This document shows, piece after piece, positions 27,661 to 38,496 of a DNA stretch of 64,000 bases. Source of the DNA: Gordius sp. MW1. Lineage: Eukaryota > Nematomorpha > Gordioida > Gordea > Gordiidae. The stretch's first letter is position 1. Each line of letters starts with the position of its first letter. The notes under the pieces are model-generated. The model was not told the origin of the DNA, searched no databases, and saw only the letters and a list, made by a program, of their open reading frames with translations. Both the position numbers and the translations under genes were made by a program. The stretch is taken from positions 10,943,835 to 11,007,834 of the forward strand of contig OZ038527.1 in NCBI GenBank assembly GCA_964036665.1, given 5' to 3'.

Positions 27661-27790
27661 ATGACCATTGGCCAAAATGTGAATCCGAGTTTATTTTTTC
27701 GTTTTTTTTTGACTTATGAATTTATATCCACTTTTACCGTGTCCTAACTGCTTACCAATGAAAAAAAATGACCATTGGCCAAATTTTATA
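27661..27790. repeat. Resumed satellite units after the gypsy insertion
   Basis: Directly follows the 5' LTR with ATGACCATTGGCCAAAATG, continuing the array cut at 22318, then one more diverged unit. Confidence 0.8.
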
Positions 27791-27831
27791 TATAACCTAA
27801 AAATTTATTATAGATGGTCTAACAGACAGCC

Positions 27832-27930
27832 AACTATGTAATATATATTTTTAACCTTATAAATGCATATATATTTTTTTATTGGGTTAATATATTTCAT
27901 TTAATTAGATTGTGATTTCATAGAAAACAA
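27832..27930 (+). repeat. Arm of a distant inverted repeat (partner 33745-33846)
   Basis: About 100 bp starting CAGACAGCCAACTATG recur in opposite orientation at 33745-33846, with only scattered differences. They may be the ends of a 6-kb unit or two opposite copies of a small element. Confidence 0.65.
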
Positions 27931-28509
27931 AGTAATATTTAAAAAAATAATATAGGTATTAGATTCTAATTTACGATAAAATATATCGATAGAAACTAAC
28001 ACAAAATTCGAAACCTCCTTCAAAGGTATTATCATAGCCCCTTATTTCTAATTAAATTGAATCTACTATTAAACTCAAACACGAATTGTACTTTATTAGA
28101 TGGCGCGCGTAAGTTTATATAATTAGTAAAATTTTTCTACGTGTCATAGATATTACACCGCACTTGTGGCAGGGAAATGTCCGATATTTTTAAAATGAAA
28201 AGGTATTTTAGGAATCTGAAAAGGTTATTTTACCCCCGGCCGCCCTGGGCACCTACGGGTAAAGTTTCGAGCGAATCGGGCTGGTAGTTTAAGAATTTAG
28301 CCCTTTTTTAAAACTAAAAAAAAACTTTTTTTTTTAATTTTTTTTTACATTAAATTAATATTTTGTTTTTGTTAATACCATTGATAATATGACTTTTTGA
28401 CCGTCCGCTGGCTACTGACCGACGAAATATATTGATTTTCTAAACATAAAACACAACTTTATTATTTCATTATCTATATAAATAACATAATAACTTCTAC
28501 TATTTTAAA

Positions 28510-28578
28510 GCCAGCATGGTATAGTGGTTATAGCGCCGGCTTGTGAACTGGAGGTGTGGGGTTCAAGTCAGGGAGGGA
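28510..28578 (+). repeat. tRNA-derived SINE head
   Basis: The string holds an A-box-like GTATAGTGGTTATAGCG and a B-box-like GGGGTTCAAGTCAGG at tRNA spacing, with TTGTGAA where the anticodon loop would be (GTG, as in tRNA-His). The anticodon stem is imperfect, and the sequence runs on into T-rich and repeat DNA rather than ending, so it reads as a SINE head and not a tRNA gene. Confidence 0.6.
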
Positions 28579-28819
28579 CAAATTTTTTTTTTTAATTTTT
28601 TTAAATTAAATTAATATTTGTTTATGTTAATACCAATGATAATATGAATTTTTGACCGTCCGCTGGCTACTGACCAATAAAAAAATGACCATTGGCCAAA
28701 TAAATCGAAATTTTTTTTAGTTTTTGAATTGGTTAACATTGATAATTACCCTATGTCCTCCCCTACAAGGGCCTATAACTAATTAACTAATTATTTTGCA
28801 TCTAATACCCCCTATAGGC

Positions 28820-31080
28820 ATTCTCGCCCATAAATTGCATAGCAAATATGCTACGTTTATACGGAGTATAGAAGAGTTCCCCCTTCCCCTCTTCCCTTCC
28901 CCTACTCCCCTTCCCTTCTCCTCCTTCCCACGAGGGCCGAAGGCCCGAGTTTTAATTATTAATTGCTATGCAATTTATGGGCTCGTTTTTTGGTTGTCCG
29001 TTGTCCGTTGTCTACCCTCCCTATCTATTTGCATTGGGTATATTAGGTTATCGATTTTTTAAATTAATGCATGAGAAAGAGGTGCCCCACCCCTCATCTC
29101 TATCTCCCTCGCTGTGTTATTTTTTAAATTAATGCATAAGAGGTGCCCCACCCCTCATCTCTATCTCCCTCGCTTTCGGGCGGGGTCGGGTTTTAATTGC
29201 TACGTTAAATTAATGCATAAGTATATCTATTCGTTTTTGAATTGGGTAACATTGATATTAATTGCTATAATTACCCTATGCTCTCCAGTACAAGGGTTTG
29301 GGTTAGAATCTCGTAGTTTTTTTAGACTCTTATGATTGTTCTTGTTACTACCATTGATAATAAGACTTTTTGGCCGTCTGCTGGCTGCTGACCAATGAAA
29401 AAAATGACCATTGGCCAAAATGTGAATCCAAGTTTCTTTTTTCTTTTTTTTGACTATTATGATTGTTCCTGTTACTACCATTGCTAATACGACTTTTCGG
29501 CCGTCCACTGGCTGCTGACCAAAGAAAAAATGACCATTGGCCAAAATGTGAATCCAAGTTTCTTTTTTCTTTTTTTTTGACTATTATGATTGTTCCTGTT
29601 ACTACCATTGCTAATACGACTTTTCGGCCGTCCACTGGCTGCTGACCAAAGAAAAAATGACCATTGGCCAAAATGTGAATCCAAGTTTATTTTTTCGTTT
29701 TTTTTTTTGACTATTATGATTGTTCCTGTTACTACCATTGCTATTATGACTTTTTGGCCGTCTGCTGGCTGCTGACCAATGAAAAAAATGACCATTGGCC
29801 AAAATGTGAATTTAAGTTTATTTTTTCGTTTTTTTTTTATTATTATGATTGTTCCTACCATTGCTATTATGACTTTTTGGCCGTCCGCTGGCTGCTGACC
29901 GATGGAAAAAATGACCATTGGCCAAAATGTGATTCCAAGTTTTTTTTTCGTTTTAGTTTTGACTATTACGATTGTTCTTGTTACTATCATTGATAATAAG
30001 ACTTTTTGGCCGTCCGCTGGCTGCTGACCAATGAAAAAATGACCATTGGCCAAAATGTGAATCCGAGTTTTTTTTTCGTTTTTTTAGACTATTATGATTA
30101 TTCCTGTTACTACCATTGCTATTATGACTTTTTGGCCGTCCGCTGGCTCCTGACCGATGGAAAAAATGACCAATGGATAAAATGTGAATCGAAATTATTT
30201 TTTTCGTTTTTTTTTACTATTATGATTGTTCCTGTTCCTACCATTGCTATTATGACTTTTTGGCCGTCCGCTGGCTGCTGACCAATGGAATAAAATGACC
30301 ATTGGCCAAAATGTGATTCGAAATTTTCTTTTTCTTTTTTTTGACTATTATGAATTTATATCCACTTTTACCGTGTCCTGGCTGCTGACCAATGGAATAA
30401 AAGGACCATTGGCCAAAATGTGATTCAAAAATTTTTTTTTCGTTTTTTTTTACTCTTATAAATTTATATCCATTTTTACTGTGTGCTGGCTGCTGACCGA
30501 TGGAAAAGAATGACCATTGGCCAAAGTGAGCATCAAATTTTTTTTCCGTTTTTTTGGCTATCATTCACTTATAGAGTATCTGTTGGTTCTGACCAATGGA
30601 GAAAAAATGACCATTCGCCAAATTTTTGATTTTTTTAGTTAAAAATTGTTCAAATTCAACAAAAATTTCTCCCAACAATTCTGCAAATTCTTAACATTGT
30701 GTTGTTTTATGATATAATGTTTGTTAGACCCATAATCACTAAAGGCCTTAAAAACTAATGTAATACGCAACTAGATGCAAACACTAAATCTAACCCTAAC
30801 CCTTGCCTATATTACATTTTGCCTATATTACATTTTGCCTGTAAATGGAAAATTTGTATAAATAATTAATTAATCATTAGGCATTTAATACCCCCCTATA
30901 GGCATTCTCGCCCCTTCCCACCTTTCTCGCCCATAAATTGCATAGCAAATATGATACATTTATACGAAGTAAAGATGAGTCGTCCCCCCTTCCCTTCCCC
31001 CCTTCCCTTCTCCTCTCCCCTTCTCCCCTCCCCTTCTCCCCTCCCCCTTCCCACGAAGGCCGAAGGCCCGAGTTTCTTAA
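28820..31080. repeat. Composite satellite, copy 1
   Basis: In order: a tail segment with CT-rich tract and GGGCCGAAGGCCC hairpin (28828-28950); the head AATTGCTATGCAATTTATGG (28961); duplicated CCCCACCCCTCATCTCTATC motifs; a B-box-like remnant near 29306; about ten hairpin units (29330-30630); an AT-rich tail with CTAACCCTAACCC (about 30790) and TTGCCTATATTACATT repeats; then ATAAATTGCATAGCAAAT, a CT-rich tract and a GC hairpin (31057-31073). The many small open frames here are artefacts of the repeat. Confidence 0.75.
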
Positions 31081-31169
31081 CTAGTTTTTGGTATTTTTAT
31101 TGATTTAAAGGGTTGCGAAGTTTTTGGGAACAAAATGCACCAAATTTGAGTGAATAACGCATTTATTGT

Positions 31170-31245
31170 TAAAAAAATGTTAATTTTATCCCTCCTTAAA
31201 TCATTATTGCCCCCCCCCTTTAATTGCAATGGTGGCTACGCCTAT
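31170..31245. mobile_element. Right-end fragment of a GCGTAGCC-family element
   Basis: A C-rich tract followed by GGTGGCTACGCCTATG matches the right terminus of the family. No matching left end was found nearby. Confidence 0.4.
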
Positions 31246-31389
31246 GACTTATTATAATTAATATTGCAAAATTTTTGGTTAGTTATTTAATAACAATTTA
31301 AGATATTTGCAATATTTGACTGCACTTCGTTTATGCTGTAATTAATTAAAAATTAACAAAAAGTTCGGCTTTGTCCGTATATCTATTTA

Positions 31390-32515
31390 TTAATTGCTAT
31401 GCAATTTATGGGATCACTTTCCATTTTGTTTGTCCCCTTATTCGGTGTCTTGCATTCGGTGTCTTGTCTTGCATTCGGTGTCTTGTCTTGCATTCGGTAT
31501 CTTGTTTTGTTTACTTTTAATTTTTGTTAATTTAACCAGTTTTTGGGTTCGAATCCCGGTTTTTTTTTGACTATTATGATTGTTCCTGTTACTACCAATG
31601 TTATTATGACTTTTTGGCCGTCCGTTGGGTGCTGACCGATGGAAAAAAATGACCATTGGCCAAAATGTGAATCTAAGTTTATTTTTTCGTTTTTTTTCGA
31701 CTATTATGATTGTTCCTGTTACTACCATTGCTATTATGACTTTTTGGCCGTCCGTTGGGTGCTGACCAATGAAAAAAATGACCATTGGCCAAAATGTGAA
31801 TCCAAGTTTATTTTTTCGTTTTGTTTCGACTATTATGATTGTTCCTGTTACTACCAATGTTATTATGACTTTTTGGCCGTCCGTTGGGTGCTGACCGATG
31901 GAAAAAAATGACCATTGGCCAAAATGTGAATCTAAGTTTATTTTTTCGTTGTTTTTCGACTATTATGATTGTTCCTGTTACTACCATTGCTATTATGACT
32001 TTTTGGCCGTCCGTTGGGTGCTGACCAATGAAAAAAATGACCATTGGCCAAAATGTGAAACGAAATTATTTTTTTCGTTTTTTTTCGACTATTATGATTG
32101 TTCCTGTTACTACCATTGCTATTATGACTTTTTGGCCGTCCGTTGGCTACTGACCACTGTAAAAAAATGACCATTGGCCAAAATGTGATTCGAAATTTTT
32201 TTTTCTCCTTTTTTTCGCTAACATTGATTTATAGACCATCTGTTGGTACTGACCAATCAAAAAAAATGCCCATTGGCCAAAATGTGATTCGAAAATTTTT
32301 TTTCATTATTGTTTTGACTATTATAAATTTATATCCACTTTTAACGTGTACTGGCTGCTGACCAATGAAAAAAATGACCATTGGCCAAAATGTGAATCCA
32401 AGTTTATTTTTTCGTTTTTTTGACTATTATGATTGTTCCTGTTACTACCATTGCTATTATGACTTTTTGGCCGTCCGTTGGGTGCTGATCAATGGAAAAA
32501 AATGACCTTAGGTAA
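31390..32515. repeat. Composite satellite, copy 2, with a 259-bp higher-order repeat
   Basis: Head AATTGCTATGCAATTTATGG at 31395, three TTGCATTCGGTGTCTTG-type direct repeats (31440-31505), a B box GGGTTCGAATCCCGG at about 31545, then seven hairpin units. Units at 31571-31830 and 31831-32090 repeat as near-identical dimers, a higher-order period of about 259 bp. The usual tail is missing after 32510. Confidence 0.75.
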
Positions 32516-33590
32516 CTTTTTATATTTGTTATTAGGTTTTATTAATTATATTGTCTGGGTTTCTAAATTTTTAATTGATTTTATTACGTTTTTCGTTGCT
32601 TTTTCTATTTTTATATGTTCAAAATTTATAAATTTTACTCGAAATTTAAATTTTAGATAAATAGCTCTAATCCCATTTCCGAAATTTTAATATGAAATTC
32701 CAACAATATTCTTCCATTTATAACTACTTCCCTAAAAAAATAACTTTTCAATGGAGAAAAGTAGTAGCCAGGGTAATTTACAAATTATTATAAATCACTC
32801 GAAATTAACATAGAGATCAGGCAGGATCAGGGTTATAATATAAGCTAAATATAAATAGATTCTAGAATCTATTTCCATATAAAAAGAAAGATTAAGTATT
32901 TGTTATATCTTTCTTAGTTAATCGTTCATCTATTTCAGCTAAACCTAATTTAAAAAGGCATTATACAACAACGAGATGTTGTAATAGGCTTCGGGGCTCA
33001 AAAAAAAGCTAATAGATCATTTTTGAATATACCATTTTTGAATATCTATGCTATTTTATTTTTAGATATCTTATTAATTAATCTAATTATTATTACATCT
33101 TATATTTAAAAATCATATTTTTGAATATCTAACCCATTTTCATATATTTAAATTTTATTTTCAAATTTGCTATGCGGCATACACCTCATAAGACATCAAG
33201 TACATTTTAGGGTCTAAATTTTTTATTAGCTTTTTTCTGATCATATTTCCTAGATACGCCTATGACAGTAAACAAAAGTAAGTTTTTAAATTCACTTGAC
33301 GGCGTCGCGCATCTGTGCATCACATCACATTACATTATCGATTAATTTATTATAAAGGGGAGAGAGGGGAGGGGAAAGGGAAGAAACAGTAGAGCCCCTT
33401 ATAATTCTAATCCTGCTTACGTCATGCAAATAAAATTGTTATTTAGCACAACGCTCTCTCCTAAAAATTTTAGCCAAAGTTTTAATAAATTTCAAATTAA
33501 TTATGGATTTAAAGGGGGCAACTGCCCCTCTTTGCCACCCACTGGCTACGCCGATGTTTATTTGTACCTTCAAGGTCGATAGATATTAGG
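32516..33590. other. AT-rich spacer with palindrome and family fragments
   Basis: No gene seen. It contains a perfect 22-bp palindrome (32853-32874), a short inverted pair around AAAAAAGCTAATA (about 33001 and 33225), and two C-rich fragments ending GCTTACGTCATG (33424) and GGCTACGCCGATG (33556) that resemble GCGTAGCC-family ends. Confidence 0.5.
32853..32874. repeat. Perfect 22-bp palindrome
   Basis: AAATAGATTCT followed directly by its exact reverse complement AGAATCTATTT. Its role is unknown. Confidence 0.85.
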
Positions 33591-33744
33591 CTTATTATCT
33601 CTATACATGGGCGAAGCCAGGTTTTGGATTGGGGGGGGCAAAACATTTAAAAGTAAAAATAATATTTAAACTCATTTATTTATAATTATTTATTATTTAT
33701 ACATTAAGGTATATATTTTTTCTTTTTGACTTTCTTTTTAGGGT

Positions 33745-33846
33745 TTCTATGAAATCACAATCTAATTAAATAAAATATATTAACCCAGTAAAAAAATATA
33801 TATACTTTTATAAGGTTAAAAATATATAACATAGTTGGCTGTCTTA
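33745..33846 (-). repeat. Arm of a distant inverted repeat (partner 27832-27930)
   Basis: The reverse complement begins CAGCCAACTATG and follows the 27832 copy for about 100 bp. Confidence 0.65.
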
Positions 33847-33889
33847 GCCAAGGGGGAAACCCTAGTAATTATCCTACCCCCTATAGGGA

Positions 33890-36146
33890 TTCTAGCCCCT
33901 TCTCACCTTTCTCGCCCATAAATTGCATAGCAAATAAGCTACATTTATACGTAGAATAGATCAGTCGTCCTTCTTCCCTTCTCCCCCTTCTCCGGGGGTC
34001 TGGGGGCGGAGCCCCCAGGAGATGGGGGTTTGGGGGCGTAGCCCCTAAACGGGGGACTGGGGGCGGAGCCCCCAGCAGGGGGTTTGGGGGCGAAGCCCCC
34101 AAGGGGGTCTGGGGGCGAAGCCCCCAGTTACGCCCGAAGGGCGTATTTATTAATTGCTATGCAATTTATGGGCTCGTTTTCTGGTTGTCCGTGTCCGTTG
34201 TCTACCCTCCCTATCTATTTGCATTGGGTATATTAGGTTATCGATTTTTTAAATTAATGCATGAGAAAGAGGTGCCCCACCCCTCATCTCTATCTCCCTC
34301 GCTGTGTTATTTTTTAAATTAATGCATAAGAGGTGCCCCACCCCTCATCTCTATCTCCCTCGCTTTCGGGCGGGGTCGGGTTTTAATTGCTACGTTAAAT
34401 TAATGCATAAGTATATCTATTCGTTTTTGAATTGGGTAACATTGATATTAATTGCTATAATTACCCTATGCTCTCCAGTACAAGGGTTTGGGTTAGAATC
34501 TCGTAGTTTTTTTAGACTCTTATGATTGTTCTTGTTACTACCATTGATAATAAGACTTTTTGGCCGTCTGCTGGCTGCTGACCAATGAAAAAAATGACCA
34601 TTGGCCAAAATGTGAATCCAAGTTTTTTTTTTCTTTTTTTTGACTATTATGATTGTTCCTGTTACTACCATTGCTAATACGACTTTTCGGCCGTCCACTG
34701 GCTGCTGACCAAAGAAAAAATGACCATTGGCCAAAATGTGAATCCAAGTTTCTTTTTTCTTTTTTTTTGACTATTATGATTGTTCCTGTTACTACCATTG
34801 CTAATACGACTTTTCGGCCGTCCACTGGCTGCTGACCAAAGAAAAAATGACCATTGGCCAAAATGTGAATCCAAGTTTATTTTTTCGTTTTTTTTTTTTG
34901 ACTATTATGATTGTTCCTGTTACTACCATTGCTATTATGACTTTTTGGCCGTCTGCTGGCTGCTGACCAATGAAAAAAATGACCATTGGCCAAAATGTGA
35001 ATTTAAGTTTATTTTTTCGTTTTTTTTTATTATTATGATTGTTCCTGTTACTACCATTGCTATTATGACTTTTTGGCCGTCCGCTGGCTGCTGACCGATG
35101 GAAAAAATGACCATTGGCCAAAATGTGATTCCAAGTTTTTTTTTCGTTTTAGTTTTGACTATTACGATTGTTCTTGTTACTATCATTGATAATAAGACTT
35201 TTTGGCCGTCCGCTGGCTCCTGACCGATGGAAAAAATGACCATTGGCCAAAATGTGAATCGAAATTATTTTTTTCGTTTTTTTTTGACTATTATGATTGT
35301 TCCTGTTCCTACCATTGCTATTATGACTTTTTGGCCGTCCGCTGGCTCCTGACCAATGGAATAAAATGACCATTGGCCAAAATGTGATTCGAAAATTTTT
35401 TTTTCTTTTTTTTTGACTATTATGAATTTATATCCACTTTTACCGTGTCCTGGCTGCTGACCAATGGAATAAAAGGACCATTAACCAAAATGTGATTCGA
35501 AAATTTTTTTTTCGTTTTTTTTTACTCTTATGAATTTATATCCATTTTTACCGTGTGCTGGCTGCTGACCGATGGAAAAAAATGACCATTGGCTAAGTGA
35601 GCATCAAATTTTTTTCCCTCGTTTTTTTGGCTATCATTGACTTATAGAGTATCTGTTGGTACTGACCAATGGAGAAAAAATGACCATTCGCCAAATTTTT
35701 GATTTTTTTAATTAAAAATTGTTTAAATTCAACAAAAATCCCAACAATTCTGCAAATTCTTAACATTGTGATGTTTTATAATATAATGTTTGTTAGACCC
35801 ATAATCACTAAAGGCCGTAAAAACTAATGTAATACGCAACTAGATGCAAACACTAAATCTAACCCTAACCCTTGCCTATATTACATTTTGCCTATATTAC
35901 ATTTTGCCTATATTACATTTTGCCTATAAATGGAAAATTTGTATAAATAATTAATTAATCATTAGGCATTTAATACCCCCCTATAGGCATTCCCGCCCCT
36001 TCCCACCTTTCTCGCCCATAAATTGCATAGCAAATATGATACATTTATACGGAGTAAAGATGAGTCGTCCCCCCTTCCCTTCCCCCCTTCCCTTCTCCCC
36101 TCCCCTTCTCCCCTCCCCCTTCCCACGAGGGCCGAAGGCCCAAGTT
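33890..36146. repeat. Composite satellite, copy 3
   Basis: Near-identical to copy 1 over its head and first units at a fixed offset of 5190 bp (for example 29227 to 34417). It has about ten hairpin units (34510-35700), the CTAACCCTAACCC tail at about 35860, three TTGCCTATATTACATT units, a CT-rich tract and a GC hairpin (36126-36143). In place of the usual single hairpin before the head it carries the hairpin cluster at 33993-34145. Confidence 0.75.
33993..34145. repeat. Cluster of GC-rich palindromic hairpins
   Basis: Five tandem hairpins of the form CTGGGGGCGGAGCCCCCAG or close variants (starting near 34000, 34030, 34057, 34084 and 34109; spacing about 26 bp), then ACGCCCGAAGGGCGT (34130-34144). 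All have GGA, GTA or GAA loops. This is the strongest GC island of the window. Confidence 0.85.
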
Positions 36147-36473
36147 TTTTTATTTATTAATATTGAATATTGTATATTCACGAGGGGGGTGGGGTAAATG
36201 AAATTGAAAATTAATTATAGAGTAAATTGATTTTGGTATATATTTTAATCCTAGGTTAGGTTAAATCGAATTTGCAAATATAGAGGTCTCTAATCTTTTT
36301 ATTTTTATCAATCTTTAAAACATACTTAAGGGTTTGGTTTTAATCTAAATTTATAATTAGTGTAGGGCAGGTAAATCTTTAGCCGTAAAAAATGACCAAC
36401 AAGGCCTTTTGGGTGAATAATAATGATTTCAAAATTTTGTCAAATCCCCTGACAACTCTTTTTTTCCTTTTTA

Positions 36474-37877
36474 ATTGCTATGCAATTTATGGGCTCGTTT
36501 TTTGGTTGTCCGTTGTCCGTCGTCCGTTGTCTACCCTCCCTATCTAATTGCATTGGGTATATTAGGTTATCCATTTTTTAAATTAATGCATGAGAAAAAG
36601 GTGCCCCACCCCTCATCTCTATCTCCCACGCTGTGTTATTTTTTAAATTAATGCATAAGAGGTGCCCCACCCCTCATCTCTATCTCCCTCGCTTTCGGGC
36701 GGGGTCGGGATTTAATTGCTACGTTAAATTATTATATAATAAACATAAATAAAAGTTGTTTACTTTTAATTGCTATGCAATTTAACTAGTTTTTGGGTTA
36801 GAATCCCGGAGTTTTTTTGACTCTTATGATTGTTCTTGTTACTATCATTGATAATAAGACTTTTTGGCCGTCCGCTGGCTGCTGACCAATGAAAAAAATG
36901 ACCATTGGCCAAAATGTGAATTCGATTTTTTTTTCGTTTTTTTGACTATTATAATTGTTCCTGTTACTACCATTGCTATTATGACTTTTTGGCCGTCCGC
37001 TGGCTCCTGACCGATGGAAAAAATGACCATTGGCTAAAATGTGAATCGAAATTATTTTTTTCGTTTTTTTTTGACTATTATGATTGTTCCTGTTCCTACC
37101 ATTGCTATTATGACTTTTTGGCCGTCCGCTGGCTGCTGACCAATGGAATAAAATGACCATTGGCCAAAATGTGATTCGAAAACTTTTTTTTCGTTTTTTG
37201 ACTATTATGAATTTATATCCACTTTTACCGTGTCCTGGCTGCTGACCAAGGGGAAAAAATGACCATTGGCCAAAATGTGATTCGAAAATTTTTTTTTCGT
37301 TTTTTTTACTCTTATGAATTTATATCCACTTTTACCGTGTGCTGGCTGCTGACCAATGGAAAAAAATGACCATTGGCCAAAGTGAGCATCAAAATTTTTT
37401 TTTTCCGTTTTTTGGCTATCATTGACTTATAGAGTATCTGTTGGTATTGACCAATAGAGAAAAAATGACCATTGGCCAAATTTTCGATTTTTTTAATTAA
37501 AAATTGTTCAAATTCAACAAAAAATTTCTCCCAACAATTCTGCAAATTCTTAACATTGTGATGTTTTATAATATAATGTTTGTTAGACCCATAATCACTA
37601 AAGGCCATAAAAACTAATGTAATACGCAACTAGATGCAAACACTAACTCTAACCCTAACCCTTGCCTATATTACATTTTGCCTATATTGAATTTTGCCTA
37701 TAAATGGAAAATTTGTATAAATAATTAATTAATCATTAGGCACCCCCCTATAGGCATTGTCGCCCCTTCCCACCTTTCTCGCCCATAAATTGCATAGCAA
37801 ATATGATACATTCGAAGTACAGATGAGTCGTCCCCCCTTCCCTTCTCCCCCTTCCAACGAGGGCCGAAGGCCCGAGT
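36474..37877. repeat. Composite satellite, copy 4
   Basis: Head AATTGCTATGCAATTTATGG at 36474, duplicated CCCCACCCCTCATCTC motifs, a B-box remnant near 36800, about six hairpin units (36810-37490), the CTAACCCTAACCC tail at about 37650, CCCATAAATTGCATAGCAAA, a CT-rich tract and a GC hairpin (37859-37876). Confidence 0.75.
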
Positions 37878-38282
37878 TATTATTCTGATGGCTTACTAAG
37901 ATATTGACACATTTATTTTATATATGCATGAGCATAGGCCAAATATAATGATTTCTACGTAAGTAATGTATATTCTTTACTAATTTTGGGAGTTTATATA
38001 CCACATATATATGAGATTCCTACTATATTTAAAGGGAAAAAGATTAAATTAATAATTACCTCTTCCTACGTGTTTGTAAAAGCTATTTTACCCCTGGCCA
38101 CCCTGGGCACCTACGGGTAAAGTTTCGAGCGAATCGGGCGGGTAGTTTCAGAATTTAGCCCTTTTTTAAAACTAAAAGGAATTTTTTTTTAATTTTTTTT
38201 TTAATTAAATTAATATTTTGTTCTTGTTAATACCATTTGACTGTCTGCTAACCATTAGAAAATATCACCACTGGCCAAAGTG

Positions 38283-38496
38283 ATGGAAAATTTGTATAAA
38301 TAATTAATTAATCATTAGGCATTTAATACCCCCTATAGGCATTCTCGCCCCTTCCCACCTTTCTCGCCCATAAATTCCATAGCAAATATGATACATTTAT
38401 ACGGAGTATAGATGAGTCGTCCCCCCTTCCCTTCCCCTCCTCCCCTTCCCCTTCCCCTTCCCTTCTCCCCCTTCCCACGAAGGCCGAAGGCCCGAG
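38283..38496. repeat. Composite satellite, tail fragment
   Basis: Only the tail is present: GGAAAATTTGTATAAATAAT, the TAGGCATTTAATACCCCC segment, CCCATAAATTCCATAGCAAA, a long CCTTCC tract and the hairpin ending AGGCCCGAG. Confidence 0.75.

Noticed and set aside
28510..28578. A functional tRNA-His gene
   Set aside because: The anticodon stem is imperfect, the acceptor stem does not close, and the sequence merges into repeat DNA, so it is a tRNA-derived repeat.
30780..30860. A chromosome end (telomere)
   Set aside because: Only two CTAACCC units per site, repeated inside satellite copies and in a MULE; unique genes lie on both sides.
28820..31080. Composite satellite as a Helitron (3' hairpin)
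   Set aside because: The GC hairpin near the end is suggestive, but no CTRR terminus, no TC start and no A-T insertion site could be shown.
28796..32361. Many overlapping open frames of 60-190 codons on both strands in the satellite region
   Set aside because: They translate the tandem hairpin unit over and over (repeating WPMVIFFIGQ-like or DYYDCSCYYH-like phrases), shift with array length, and have no domain; they are by-products of the repeat.
29330..32510. CRISPR-like array
   Set aside because: Units are tandem and similar throughout, with no unique spacers, and the DNA is eukaryotic.
33881..34102. Pro-rich 73-codon frame on the minus strand
   Set aside because: It is only a reading of the GC hairpin cluster (repeated GAPPP-like strings).
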